In this document: positions 27,621-41,850 of the stretch, piece after piece
Layout of the letters: each line of letters begins with the position of its first letter
Position numbering within the stretch: the first letter of the stretch is position 1
Assembly (NCBI GenBank): GCA_003344405.1
Contig: NOWV01000063.1
Coordinates: 186,001 to 250,000 of the forward strand
DNA length: 64,000 bases
Origin: Trichoplax sp. H2
Taxonomy: Eukaryota > Placozoa > Uniplacotomia > Trichoplacea
Direction: 5' to 3'
Notes under the pieces: model-generated
What the model was told of the DNA's origin: nothing
Database searches by the model: none
The model's input: only the letters and a program-made list of their open reading frames with translations
Made by a program: the position numbers and the translations under genes

Positions 27621-27867
27621 AGCAACAACTTTATTGCCATGACTAAATAGAGATCGAGCGACAATAGGTTAGCTTTCTTAATGTGTATTCACGATAAAAC
27701 TATTCACCATAGTAAAAATTTACGCCTTATGTTAGAAAAGTAGATCAATTAACTGAAATTTCCATGTAAATGGCAAGTTAAGCCGTGATAAATAAATACT
27801 AAGATACTTCACTTTCAATGATATATTATAGTAGTCAGTGAGATATAAATGCAGTATGAATTAGAAA

Positions 27868-30800
27868 TTACAGTGATCTTTCCAGTCTTGTTACAACTCT
27901 TCCAATGCTCCTATGTCTTCTAAGATGGATTCGTATCTATAAAATCAAGAATGTTCTTAGATACTTTCCTGTAAGGGCTGCTATTTTATTTTTAGTCTGA
28001 AACATATATTAATACTATCGGCATTCCTACAATAAATCCAATCACATCCCTTATAAAAGATGTGAGGTTCAATTTATTGCAAAATAGATTACGACTAATA
28101 CTACAGTAATGATTCAAACGTACGAGTAAATTACCTGTAGCTCAAGCACTATATGCAGAACTTATAAAAAGTATTAGATTCAATTTATTGCAGAATATAT
28201 TAGGCCTATGCATATAACATTAAAAACATAAATACCCGTGGATCAAGAACTACGTGCAGGATAAATACCAGTATTCCCTAATTGCAAGTAAAATGGAAAG
28301 TTATAAACCGAGGTCAAATAAGTAAAATATGTAAGGAACATTATTACATCTACTAAGCACCAACTCTACACCTTTGCAATACCTGCGATGCAGTTATAAC
28401 AGCAAAAATAATAGCTGCTATATCAGTCGTAGCTCCACTGAATGCTAACGGTCCACCAAGCCACCCAATTCCAAGTAATGGCAATAAGACTGCAAGAGCT
28501 CTTAGCGATGCTCTTAGGTTTGTTAAAAGTGGACATAACAATTAATTAATCTCTTTCAATCTCCTTAATACTATTAGAAATGGTTCTTTAAAAGCTACAT
28601 CTACTGAAGTAGTCAATGCATCTCTTTATTGGTAAATAGGAAAATAAAATTTTACTTACTTGACTTTATTTTTCTCGTTCTTAGTTGCGAGAAAGGAGTC
28701 CAGAGTAAGTAGTGATTTCAAAGTTAAGCTCATGTAAATGATAATAATCTGTGATAAAGTATCAAATAAAATTGCATTTATTTGGCGAATTAAGCATACT
28801 ATGATCTTGGAAGAATGTTCATTTCCAATGCAAATTATAAGCAGCGATCGATAACGTTCCGATTCTTACTTACCATTATAATTACTACCCCTGGAGCAGC
28901 AAGTGCAAATATACTATAATTACCATCGGTATTCATCCAGCAACTAGATTTATTTTGTGCAAATGAATGCATAGAATCATTGTATGGAGTGCAAAAAATA
29001 GCAATACTACAACATATTTATTACTTTGATATGCGTATTATTATAAATCAACATGCTATCTTATGCCAGATAAAAAAAAGTAAAATTCTCAGCCTACTTT
29101 GCATTTGTTGCACCATCACCATAAGCTGAATCTCCTAGAATCGCCATAGTAGTACCAACTACAACAAATGGAACGACTGCAATTGGTCAAAAAATGAAAA
29201 TAATGATTTAGAATACTTTTTATCTTGAAAAAGTGTGCCAGTAATAGTTACTAGAAAATCAATCATTACTTGAAATCAATAAGGCTATTGTACAAAAAGA
29301 AATATTTAAATCCAAACATAATTTAGGACTTAGATGTTACTATTAGCGGAAAATTCGTCGATGTGAACTTGAAAACAGTAAGTAGTTTTTAAATTTTTAA
29401 TTTATTCTATACAAACACGCTGCAGTAGCAATTGCTAATAGGCAAAAAATTGTTTCTACTTAATTCTTACTGATTAGTAAATACTGCTATTAAACTGAAA
29501 ATATACCAAAGTTGACACGGAATGTTAATAATATCTGATAATGAACAAATCAATTTGCTCTTTCTAGAATTTATAACATTTGAAGAGCCATCTTTGACAT
29601 GCTAATTTACGTTTGGACAAATATACTTACGCCCTGTAATAGCGATACAGATTTTAAATTATAACCACAATTAAGCAATCATTAGCAAGCTAACTAGCTA
29701 TTCAGTAGATCATTTTAGTAATATGCCGACGATGATTTTAAAATGCCAAGTGATTTATCTAAGGCCTATCAGCATTACTTACCTATGTTGGCTAGAAAAT
29801 ACCAATGAACCTTAATTGGTTTCAATGTTAGTTTTTTCAAAGTAATGTAGATGATGATACTTTCAGTTAGCATCCAACAAAAAGTGTAAATAACAAAGTA
29901 ATGTAAAATTGCCCCAATAATAACACATCCAACCTAAATTTTTTACAGGAAACAAATATTGAATTACTGCTATAATTAACGGCAAGTATGTAGTTTATTT
30001 TTATGTAGAGAAACTTACCCTACTATGACGAACTAATTCCTTATCAATTCCTATCACCATCATAGTATTGAGTAGTAAAAGTGATATAGCTATGCTAGTA
30101 TGGGATATGATAATACCAATTCTAAATGTTTTCCTAATGGTAGATTGAAAAAGTTATAAATATAATGAAATAAATAATTTTTAAGTTGAAAAGCAATGGA
30201 TCAATTTATTTTTCATACAAATATGTTAAAAATTTTAATAAGAAAAGTTATAACTACTTACTTCCATAATATTGAATAGCATATTAACGTGATTACAAGC
30301 CATGTAATTGATATTGCACTCCCAATATAGCTCGAGATTCTAACGCTTCGAACGGAATTAATTACCTATAGGGATGAATATATACTTCAGCTAGGAAAGG
30401 AAACACTTGTTACAATCAAACTTTTTACAGTCTTAAATTACTTTTTAATATCGTTAATCATTTAAATATCAATTAACTTACTGGTAAAGGCTGCAATAAT
30501 ACCGAAAAACTAGTTAAATGATCACATTGGCAGACCACATGACTTTGATTATATTCGGAAGCATTGCAACCCGATGGAGACCAAATATTATCTACACTAT
30601 CGTAAAATGATACATGATATAATTAGAAAATCTGAGTATTTTCACATTACTAACTTAAGTGAAGGTATATAATCTGTTCTAGTTAATATCTTTCACTATA
30701 ACAGAAATTAATAGTTTTGAATAAGAGGAAATAATGAAAATGTCTTTTCAAGTCGTATAGAATTACCTTGCACTAGTGTTCCAATAAACGCAGATAGGAG

Positions 30801-33800
30801 AACCTTGATTGCTAGCACTAAGCTGATTATTCTATTATAAACCCATTAGAAATTAATTAAAATATATTTTCGAAAGTAATAACTCGAATGAGTAAATCGT
30901 CGCTGAAGTAAACCTACCAGTTTAAAGGTAATGGTAACAGGCAATTCGAGGTCGTTTGACGGACTACCACTGATAGTTGCAGATACAACTTTTGCTACAG
31001 TATTCTGTCTCCATGTTGAACTATCGTTAGAAAATTTCATTAATTCTATTAGCTACGAAATTAATTTACTGTAATGAGATCATCCAAGCTAACAAACAAA
31101 AATATTGTCAAATATCGAGTAATAATTAAAAATTTAATCCAATAACCTCGTAACTAGCTGGCTGAGGATTATTCCCAGCGTTTTAAACTGATACGTTGTT
31201 ACTTTAACCTTGTTACCTGATACAGTTTAATCCAACAAAACAGTTCGAAAAAGTAATTTTAATTAGTTATAACCGTAAATTTAATATATCTGAAATTTAG
31301 AAATTGAAAAAAGTAAGATATTTCTATCATCTCTCATTACACAATACCTATGAAAATTGTTTCAGGTAACTGAATGCTGGTATCAGTATAGGAATTTGTA
31401 AAAGAATCGGTCAGATTTTCTACTACATTAGAATTTCCATCTGCATCATTGGCAACGAAATTAATAGTAAGTACCTTGTCATATCTCCTATTAATCGAGT
31501 CTATACTGACATTTAATTAGTATATGAGTACGTAAATTATATAATGTAAGAAATAGAATTTAATTATATCAGTTGCTATCATTAGCCTTACGCTGCTTGT
31601 CAATTATGGAGGTAAATAGAAAATATTTATATTTTATATGAGCTAACTAACTAACCAACATTTAATGTCTTGGTGGTAATCGTTTCACTGCTTTTATCCA
31701 GTAGATCAAAGCAAAATGTATTCAAGTTGTCAATAACTTGGCGTAAATGTTTCTGAAATGGAAGTGATACAGTGAAATATTTCATTAGTATTAGTTACAT
31801 CCAATATCATACCTAGAACACTTTGATCTAATTTATTAGAAGTAATACTGGGCGGATATCTGCTATCGAATGTTTATATATCATTCATTTTAAACCATAA
31901 TTCAGTATTTACAACAGTAACTACAAACTGTAGCGAAATTTCCAAATTATCTGATATCGTTAAGTTCCTATTTAATAAGCGTTATCTGCTACAGGTATCG
32001 ATATATTAGACGCTAAGACATTGTAAGGGAAATACGAATATATTCGTTTTTATACGGTACATATTACGATTTATTATGCAGATACACATTTTATAATTTG
32101 ATCTATTGAAAATATCCAAGAAATCTGCCTTGAGCAAAAGCTACTTATTTGCCATATAGTTAGATCTGTATGAATTTTAAGCTAGACATTTTTAATTTAG
32201 TCTATACCACAAGTGAAACCGAGTAGAGTCTTTCTATATGCTCATTTGCTAATATTTTACAAGTTTTAACAGATTCAATATTCTGGACCGGATATGAAGT
32301 AAATTTCTAATCAGAAGTTGTATCAAGACTTAATCTCATTCCTTCGGTTTACGTTAACTACATCTTACTATGGCTGTTCGTTTCCAAGATTGAATATTGG
32401 ACTCCGCTAGGATATTACTGGTGGTTTGAAAGAAATTCTAGAAAGAATAATTATAGTTGCATATATTAAATATAGAATTTAATATTATAGAATGATTGTA
32501 TGTTCGATTACTTTGGATTACTGACTTAAAATGAGCTAGATAGAATTTAATGATTGTAATCACTTATAACTGCTATTGAGCAGAGTTTTCAAAGTTCTAT
32601 AATGATAAAATTTCCGATATTTTTAATAATTGCTACAAAATGAACTAAAATAGGATTTTGACAGCTGAATATTATAATATTACATCTTCAATTAATGGTA
32701 GCTGAGCAGATGGTGTCCCATTCTTAATTCTTTTAATAGCAATATCCATAATAATATTACTCCGTATCAAGTTGCCAGGTTTGACGTTAGTTATACTCCC
32801 ATTGTTCATTTGAGCTGTAATAATATTCAGTTGCCCTAATAAATTCATCGTTGTGGAAACGCCTGGCGGAGAGTTAGCTGACTATAAAAAGAAAGTTTTA
32901 CCATGATAAAGGCATTAATTCGAAAGATAAATGATCATCTATTGAGATTCAAGAGCAAATATTATTAAATGAAGATAATTACCGCAAATACAGTATATAA
33001 TACACCTTTCAAATATCAAATTTGTACAAGTTAAGCTTAATGATGTAGTAATAATTGATTTAAATCATAGTTTACAATCAAATAAAAAGAATTATACATA
33101 CATGTATTAACTTTAACAAATATAAGTAGCACAGAGTTTGAATCAAATTTTCAAATGCCATTTCTTAGTAACTTGGAATATGGTGAATAATAGACAATAT
33201 ATTGAAAAATAATTTTAACGTTCTACATCTTTTGCATGGCTTCGTAAGTTAACTTGCCTGAAATTGCAACTTCCAAAATTCTGGAGACGCACAATTATCG
33301 ATGTTAGCCTCTTGCCATATTCCGCTACTACTACAATAGCGGGTAGCTATCCCTAATGAAGAACAAAGCTGAAAATTTCGGTATGAATGATTATGAATTA
33401 AACTAATTTAAGCTGCCGATATAAAGGGAGGCATATCTCTATTCAAATTTGTATAGTAGCCGTTCCAATTGTAGAAACAGTCTGTAATAAATATCTCAGT
33501 TGCAAAGATTACTTCAGGATAGAGTATCTCATCATTTTATCTCGCGGAGACGCATAGTAGATAGAAAAATAATTTCACATTGGTATCTTTTGTTTATAAT
33601 TCACGACGAAATGATGGATAAATACAAATTATAGCTATGAAATGTAGACTAAAAGACTGAAGATATTACAGGCTATTAGTCTAAAGTTTAAATTTATTAA
33701 TTAACTTTAAGTTATATACAGTAGCATGTGAAACATTTAGGTTTATGAGAGAATTGATTAATCATATCAGTCTAAACCGTAAAGAACATGTAATTAAGCC

Positions 33801-36800
33801 ACATAAAGGTAACCTATGATATATACCGTAGTATATAGGTGTTTTAAAATGTCAAAGCTATATAGAAAAAGGTTGGGTTAAAGTCGTAGGGTAAAGAATT
33901 AATTTATCAAGATTACCTGTCAATCCAACAGCGCAATCTTTAGTATCCGTATATTCTGCTGGAGTAATACTCCATTGGATTCCATCAGATATATCTCCAG
34001 GACAAAACGTTACGTTAGATTCTAGCCATAGAAAGATTAAGCTTATCAATAAAATGGATAGTCATTCTTTATTTACTAATACTATGTCGACTATGCCCTA
34101 TAGATTCAGTACCAATTTACATCGCAATCTCGCTCTTATAAATGATCTACGTTTTACATTATATTTGCATGAGTATTAATTTGCTATATCTATTTTATTC
34201 TAAGATTTAAGGAATTATAAAAACCAGCTAAAAAACAAGGGAATAATATTACTGCTAACCTCGGATTGTAATAAAGCTATCAGCATTACTGTCACCAGCA
34301 GAATTAGTGCCCGTACATTTAATATTAATTTTGACGACACCATTAACACTGTTAGTCCCTAATTCCAACCGCTCTATATCCTTTATAATCAGATTCGACT
34401 CTAATCCTTGCAAGTCTGTGTTAATGTTAATATTATCGTCTAGAAGATGAAAGGTTAGAACATTCTGCAATTTTAATATTCTAGACCTTGCTTTGTACAG
34501 CGCACATATAAATTACCAATGTAGAATCAATGATTAGCTTCTAAGTTTGTTTCGTTGTATAATTGAGTAATATAATTCAAAATTTATTTCTTGCGCTAAA
34601 GCATTAAAACTATATCAATTCTAACGGAATCTAAGTGAAATTTGAACTATTCTAGCTTCATTTGTAGATTATCGGTACGATTAGTGTTTTACATTTTTCT
34701 ATCACTTACCATCAAGTAGCTCCTGAGAAGTACCAGTAAACCAAGCTATGGAAATTGGTAAAGGTATGTAATTGTTGAAATTGTATATGTCCATAGAATA
34801 TAACGGTTTACATGTCATTGTAACTGATTTTTGACCACGTTCGATATTGATTGGTAATACTTGCAGTGATGGTATTAAAATAGGGATAACTTTCAATTCG
34901 ACTACGCTGTCAAAGGATGAAGGCAGATGAGGACTTTTAAAATTTACTTCACATCTCATTACAGCATTCTGATCTATATTAATATTGCTAATATAAAATT
35001 CAGCTTGATTATGATTATTAGCCATTGAACAATTGCAATTAGTGCACGTATTATTGCATCCTTGAAAATTAATATTTTCATTGCGTAATATCCAATTGAA
35101 ATTGACACCCGTCGTTTGCTCAGAAATGATGACTTGATTATAATGGATAAAGCATGTAGCTTTAACGGTGGACTTTTGTAAAATATCACAAGATGTTGTA
35201 CTACAATTAATGCCTTCTGTATTCTCATCGAAGCTGATAGAAACGCTTGGCTCTAATAATATCCATATCATTGTCAACCATAAAAATAAAAAATATTATC
35301 TGATTAATACGGTAAAATATTTTCGCAGACTATTGGAATGATATATTGCAGTCTAACATTAAAATACTACGTTTAACTGTCATCATACCGTGGATAGTGA
35401 TATTTGTATATCGCAATTGGCATTTGATTCCTTGGCATACTTTACAGAAATAAATTCCAGATTTATCGGCTGTAATATTATTTAGCTCATAAATACTTTG
35501 TTGATAATTTATTACTTCATTAATGTTATTTTTCTCGATACTCCAGGTATAAACGACTTGATTAGGATTCGCCTGAGCTTGACAGTTGATTCTATAACTG
35601 ATATTATGACCTTGATATAGGACTACTTGATTGAGGAAATTGTCATTCATAAATTTTGGACCATCTATTTTAAAAAAAGATGGCAAAGATAATTTAGTAT
35701 TTAATGAGAAGATCATTTATCTGATCAACTCCATATGATTTTATGTTAATGGCTCAACCAATATATTTTTGAACAAATTCCGCATAACAAGGTAAAGCAC
35801 TATCATATCAAGTTATTTATAGAAAATAATACAAATTTCAAGGTTATTAATGATAAAAAGTAGTTACCTGAATCAACTGGATAACTACTTTTTCCTATAT
35901 ACCGTAGCATGCTAGTTATCGATTCTTTACTATGCTTATCACCTGTCAAAGCTACACAATCGACTTACACATTGTTTCCAGAGTAAAATTTTGACTTATT
36001 TCACCCATGTGATTTTTAGCGATACACGTATATTGCTTATTCCGATTTTCATAGGTTAATAAACCAATCCATACCACCTGATCAGTCTGATTACTAAGAA
36101 CTCTGCCTTCGTTGTCATAAATAACAACATTGGGTGATGGATATCCATGTGCACAGCAACTGATATTAAATAATGTATTTTCTTCGCCTTTTAGTCGCGA
36201 TTTACAATTTGTATTAATTCTTGGAGCTACATCTATCGTTTTTCATAAATAACAAACATTAAAACCTAATTTTTATTCTGACGCTATACATCGAATCAAA
36301 CTGTGTTGCAGTCATTGCTAGTAATTTTACCGCATTTGATCTTTTCTTTAGTCAAATCCCTTAATTTTAAATGCGAATATTGCGAGGGCACAGCACAAAC
36401 TGCATTATCAGCTAAACTAAGTCGATTTGCATCACCATTTGTCCAATTTAGTGAGCAAGAACAATTAACAGGATTTCCTTGCAGTAATCTAAAAAGTACA
36501 ATTTATTAGAAGATGGCTATGCGTAGAAATTGATACTTGCATAAGTTTTAAAATATAAATGGAATTAAAATCATGATGGTTGATTAGGCTGTATACTGAA
36601 AAAAAATTCATCGATAATTAAATATAACTAATAAGCTAAGTGAAATAGAAATAATGTAAACGCTACTTACAGTTGCTTTAAAGATGGTAATTTAAATACA
36701 TTTCTTGGAAAACCTTTTAATTTGTTAAAGGATAAATCTCTACGTAATCAAATCACCAAAGAATAATGTCGTCTTACAATTTAGTTGATTTTATACAGAT

Positions 36801-37871
36801 TAATTAAAAAGTTCGGTGTTATCATAATTAGTATTTAAGATTTATAAGATATCGGCTTACAAATATTCTAAACGCTTAAATTTAGAAAATTGATCTTCCT
36901 TTAAATTATCGATGGAATTAAATTGAAGATACCTGTAAAACAAAGAATTAAGTCTAAGTAGGTGCCAACTTAATAGAGTATATCATCAACCTATACAAAT
37001 ACTTCAATTTTCATCAAGTATCGTAGTGGAAAACTAGCTAATACTTAAATTTATAATTAGATATGAAGATATTAGGAGGATTGGTGGTATATCATGACCA
37101 CAGGATGTTATTCAGCTAATACATTTGGTGCAAAACCATAGTAAAATTGCATTCTAGGAGCACTCAGTGGGGAATAATCGTGATTTCTTTTCAATAAGGA
37201 GGTTTCGGTATCTTAGTGAGCTATTTAAATTATTTTTTGGTGTAGTCGGCTATTAAGACAAGTTAAAGTGAAATATTGTCTAATTAAATTAGTTATCATC
37301 AGCTGATATTAACTGCTATCAAAATGGAGAAAATTGCAAAAATTAGCTATTTGCTGTCATTTTATTTAATAACTATTTTCATAGGGCAAAAGCTTGATCA
37401 TCTATCATTACCGAGTCGTAATATCGATTATGAATTAGGACGAAAAGCACAGAACTTATTTATATTTAAGGAATAATAACTTTAAAAATTAATTTATTGT
37501 TAAGTGATAGAGTACAAAACCCGTTTTTGGTTCTAACATAACAAGACGAAAAGCTATCTTCATGCAATATAATTACATGCAGTGTAAAAGTAATAAAAAT
37601 TTAACGCATATTTACTTCAATTTATGAACGCGTCAATACATAACACCTGTCCATCCATAAAAATTATTACTTACAGTTGTTCAGTCTCTTGACTTAAATA
37701 ATCAGGCACAGATCGAAGTGCTAAATTCTGACAAAATGCTTTAACTCCAATAACTGAACAATTATATTCGTTTGCTAAGGCACTATTTCCAGCTTGAATT
37801 ATAGATAGGATTACAATTACGACGTAAATGCAGATGGAATAAAACATAGAGAGACAGCTTAGACTCTCCAT
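27868..37871 (-). CDS. Adhesion GPCR 1 (LRR-Ig-HRM-GAIN-7TM), ADGRA-like
   Basis: A predicted cell-surface receptor. Reading downward: signal peptide and LRR N-cap 37871-37675 (ATG at 37871); LRRs about 36932-36853 and 36740-36668; LRRCT about 36492-36300 (NPVNCSCSLNW); Ig1 about 36245-35965; Ig2 about 35720-35395; Ig3 about 35285-34708; Ig4 part about 34475-34256; HRM about 34047-33912 and 33372-33257 (RYCSSSGIW); GAIN exons about 32883-32692, 31755-31655, 31500-31345 and 31040-30915; GPS; then seven TM segments. The order matches ADGRA2/ADGRA3 (GPR124/125) except for the extra Ig domains. The 3' end is uncertain: after TM7 a hydrophobic exon near 28066-28010 and a basic tail (RRHRSIGRVVTRLERSL, stop at 27870-27868) are plausible. 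Ligand unknown. It is a tandem paralogue of the gene at 43071-52452. Confidence 0.85.
28049..28290. repeat. Tandem repeat of about 110 bp near 3' end of GPCR 1
   Basis: TTATAAAAGATGTGAGGTTC (28051) and TTATAAAAAGTATTAGATTC (28162) both lead into AATTTATTGCA and then a run ending ATTA. The spacing is 111, and a weaker third unit starts near 28261. One candidate GPCR 3' exon overlaps the first unit, so that exon call is weak. Confidence 0.6.
28383..30365 (-). other. 7TM exons of adhesion GPCR 1
   Basis: Membrane segments lie one or two per exon, from TM1 down: TM1 about 30365-30267; TM2 about 30135-30018 (SHTSIAISLLLLNTMMVIG); TM3 about 29938-29802 (CVIIGAILHYFVIYTFCWML, with the class-typical LHYF...F.WML); TM4 about 29185-29100; extracellular loop 2 and TM5 about 28950-28875 (CWMNTDGNYSIFALAAPG); TM6-TM7 about 28518-28383 (LRALAVLLPLLGIGWLGG). 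The Cys in TM3 and the CW pair in loop 2 fit the conserved disulfide of this class. Confidence 0.9.
30482..30830 (-). other. GPS autoproteolysis motif of adhesion GPCR 1
   Basis: Two exons. About 30830-30773 gives CVYWNTSA, the first Cys/Trp of the GPS. About 30602-30482 gives DNIWSPSGCNAS, VVCQCDHLTSFSVLL. All four Cys, both Trp and the HL-T cleavage triad are present, so self-cleavage between Leu and Thr is predicted. Confidence 0.9.
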
Positions 37872-39750
37872 ATTCGCTGAAACTAAAGCAGTTAAGGGTA
37901 AAGGATTGTCAATTTATAAAAAAACGGTATACTGTGACTAAGATGATTAAAAATAGCTGACAAGTCAATACAGTTGCATCAATACCGTATGGTTCAAGAA
38001 GTGGGCGATGATGATTTGTCGACTATTCTATGCATGCAAGCTACAGTTGATTTTGGTGTGGCAAATACACGAAACATATGGACTACGATTGAACTGATTG
38101 CACACCTTATTCTAACTATCTGTAAAGCATAAAACTAGTGATATCATCATTACTTTGTTTTTATTTTTTAATCTTATTTTATCAAATAATAGAAGAATCA
38201 GATTTAAGCTTATTATCATTTTAATTGGTAATTGTATTAAAAATATACAACGAGTCATAATCAACCATCTAATATTTAGTTTATTGGTTATCTTTATCTA
38301 ATTCTCCTTTAAATGATAGAATGACCAGTATCATCATTCACTTAATTCTGTTGGTCGATTGATCATCATTTGAGGCAATAATATAGTTCAATACTATGCA
38401 CATATTACGAATATCTGTATTAAGGCTGATATCTAGCTAATTACAGACATCATTCTATCCTTTTTCAAGTGATATAATCAGCGACACGTATATTAGACAG
38501 CTTATTACATTATCTTAATTAAGCCTTATTTGATCAGATTAATGCTCGAATTGGATAGAAAATAATATGCAATAATTATAGTTCAATTAAAAGTGTATAA
38601 CAAGACAGAGAGCTTAACCACTTCTAGAGTTTACTATTAATAAATGTAATTCCTCAAAAAATAATGTGAAATGATTCTGAAAATCGTATTCCTATGAATG
38701 TACTTTGATATAAATTATTATTGTGTGGTCATAATTTATGAAATAGATGGTGTGATAACTGTCGTACAGCACTGTACGCTATCCATAGTATCAGATATAT
38801 TAATTAAAAATATATTGATATTTGATCCGATATCAATCATAAATGCTGAGCACTAGAATTAATATTCGTTATCGCAAATTGATAACCAATAACACGTGTT
38901 GACAATCGGTAATGATCATATTAAAATATTCTAATATTTAATTTTTCATCTTCACTGCAGTATACATTACCGTCAATGTCATCAAGAGCATGTATCTCAT
39001 AGGGCATACGATTTTCCGTGAAGAAACTTTAGCATGCAAAAGCGACAATATCTGAGCTAACCACCGAGCATCCTTTTCTGGCAAGCCATAATGAATCTAT
39101 AGTTACCGCATAGCTGTGCAAAGAAGCGATTTCGACCACTCGATCCCATGATCATATCTTGGAATTGAACCAACATAAGATGAACTATGGCTGTCATATT
39201 GGTTAATTGGTCATGTTTCCACATGCATTCCTAACCATGAACTGTATACCGATCATATTCATTAAATTCATTTGGAGTCATTTTACAAGCCATTATAGCA
39301 AAGGCTTTTAGTATTCAATTTCTTCAATTGACGTACATATACGAAATAGGATTAGGAAATCATTAATACAGAATATGCTACTTGTACAGTATTCATTCTT
39401 AAATCGACTACCTGTATTTAACCTCAATTACCTGCAGTAGCTATTTCCCGATGCTAGAAATGGCAATTTCTCTAGTAATTAGAGACTTTCGGATGGAAAA
39501 TAATAATATTGCAGACTCTTATCTAAGGGCGGACCTTACGTCATTGCAGAGTTGAGGAACAACGTAAATAGGAACAGTATAATGCTAAAAGCAATATTTA
39601 CTGTTGTGGCCTGTAATGTAGAATTTGGGCTGTAAAATATAGTATATTAAAATATAAAAGTATAGTCTTGTCTGGTACAGTATGCTATTTGCAGCCTAAG
39701 GGACTGTAGCAGAAGGGGTGGAAGGGGGAGGAGTCCCTATCTCAAATAGT

Positions 39751-39966
39751 CTAAATTAAACCATCTCCTTCTAAAATAAGACTTAGCCTTTCTTACAGGC
39801 TACTAGAAAGAAAACATTGGATTTTCTTTTCTATAGTAGTTTATGGCTTCTTCCCATCACTAAATTAACCCATCTCCTATCCAAAATGAAACTTAGCCTG
39901 TCTTACAGGCTGCTAGAAAGAAAACCTTGGATTCTCTTACTATAGTAGCCAATGGCTTCTTCCCAT
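39751..39966. repeat. Direct tandem duplication, two units of 109 bp
   Basis: CTAAATTAAACCATCTCCT at 39751 and CTAAATTAACCCATCTCCT at 39860 start two units that stay nearly identical through TTACAGGCT(A/G)CTAGAAAGAAAAC and end in ATGGCTTCTTCCCATC. By eye about 85-90% identity, so it is recent compared with the other arrays. Confidence 0.85.
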
Positions 39967-40457
39967 CTAATGAAGAAGAAAACTTGCTCTACATTTAGAT
40001 TTGAGAGAGTTAAGCCTTGGACCAATAGCTGCTTTGCAAAAGGAAAAGCTACGAAAACTAATGAAACTCATTCTCTAGGTGAGCTGAAATTTAGAATTAA
40101 GTCATGGCCAAGCCATGATTCGTCAACTTTGTCTAATTTGTGAACTCGACAAATAGCAACTCCCTGGTAAGGACTATTTAGAAGAGTGAGAGACTGTCAA
40201 CTGTTTATTTAAAATTTTTGCCGATCATTTGACTGTAGCGGATGACTAATAGACTATAACCATACACTATACTGTGAACAGTACAGTATACAGTTTTAGA
40301 CGTATTGTAGAGATAAATTGACAAGCAAAAAGGTCGGCCTCTACATTTTAGCTATTGAATAGTGAGTGATTGGTCATGGACCCTCTCCTTCTTTTGGATC
40401 AGACATTGAGCAAGCATGCAGCTAGAAATATAGTATTGTAGTCTCGGTAAAATATTT

Positions 40458-41230
40458 CCCATTTAACAGACAGCAAACCTGATGAAAATGTCAAGTGGTT
40501 ATTCAATAGACCTTAATAATTATTAATTAAATAGACGATAGGACAGAGTGCGAAAGTAGTTCAGGCACTGGAGCATAACCTAGAATACAGCATGGCAATC
40601 ATCATGGAACAGTCTCATTTAATAGGTAGTAAATCATCTCCTGATCAAATTTCCAAGCGATCATTCCATTAGGATAAGGATGTTAGATCGTAAATACGGA
40701 ACACTGAACGTAACTAGTTTAGCTACTCAAGCATAATCTAGATACAGTATTGCAACCATGATGGCCTGTTTCCCATTTAAAAGGAAATAAAGCACTTAAA
40801 AGATAAAATTGCTAAGTCGTCATTTAGCTTAAAAATCTCATAGTGCTCTATATTATAAGGTAGTGTAGCTTAGCTACTCAAAAATAGCTTACAAAATATA
40901 TTATAATAATCACGGCATAGCGTTGCCTATTTAACGGGCAGCAAAAATGTCCTAACGAAATTATGGTCTAGTGATACCCTGTCAATGAATGCATTAAAAA
41001 TAGTATGCCATATGGACGAGGGAAGGTGAGAGTAGCTCAGCTACTCCAGTATAGCTCAGAATATAGTGTTAAGACCATGATATAGCCCTATTTATTTAAC
41101 AGGTAGCAAAGCATCTCATAAGGAAATAGGTAGGTAGTCATTTAATTAAAAGGTTAAGGATTTTTCATTTCGGACTCTGAGATTTAGCTCAAATCTCATC
41201 GATTCTATAATAACTTTCCTAATTAACAAG
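40458..41230. repeat. Diverged tandem repeat, five units of about 154-165 bp
   Basis: A shared box close to CATTTAACAGGTAGCAAA lies at 40460, 40616, 40774, 40928 and 41093. Each unit then has a TCATTTAATT/ATCATTCCATTA-like stretch and a TAGCTACTC...AGTATAG-like stretch, followed by ACCATGATGG. The spacings are 156, 158, 154 and 165. Divergence between units is high. Confidence 0.65.
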
Positions 41231-41280
41231 AATCAATAAATCTTACCACAGCATAATAAAATTATGAAATAGTGGTTCAA

Positions 41281-41850
41281 TTAAATTAAAATTTAAAGGA
41301 TATTTTCATTGAAAAGTCTCTGGAAAGGCAATTATACCTCAAGTTTGATTAGCTTAATAATATAATTAATTTAAGTAATTCCCTATTTCATTTAAAAGTC
41401 AATGTTATTTCATGATAGATTCTGAGAAGATAGTTGTACCTCAGACTTGAATAATGTATTAAATAAAACAATAAAAGTTATTTCATGATAGATTCTACAC
41501 CTAAGACTAGATAATTTTCCTCTACCTTCATGGGTTTGATTACTTGAATAAATTAATTATTATATTAATGCATCAAAAGTCATTTCACGATAGAATCTAA
41601 GAATTAATCACTTTAATAAAATAATTTACATTTCCTATACCACTAAAACATCAAAACTTGCTTTCGTAATAGATTACAAGGAAATAATTATGGCTAAGAC
41701 CTGATACAATTTAATAGCATAATTTACGTTTTCTCTTCAATGACAATATCAAATGTTATTCGGATTATAAGTTCGAAAAAACCAATCGTATCTCAGGCTT
41801 GACTATCTTAACGACATTCTTTGCAATCATCAATAGCTATTGAAGTACTT
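41281..41850. repeat. Very diverged repeats with ATTTCATGATAGATTCT boxes
   Basis: Variants of TTATTTCATGATAGATTCT lie at about 41407, 41481, 41579 and (weakly) 41658 and 41757. Each is followed by a CTCAGACTTGA/CTAAGACTAGA-like stretch and TAATAAAATAATTTA-like DNA. Spacing is irregular at about 74-99 bp, and a duplicated, decayed array is the simplest reading. Confidence 0.5.

Noticed and set aside
39952-40143. 63-codon open frame starting at the end of the 109-bp duplication
   Set aside because: No domain or splice context; starts inside repeat DNA.
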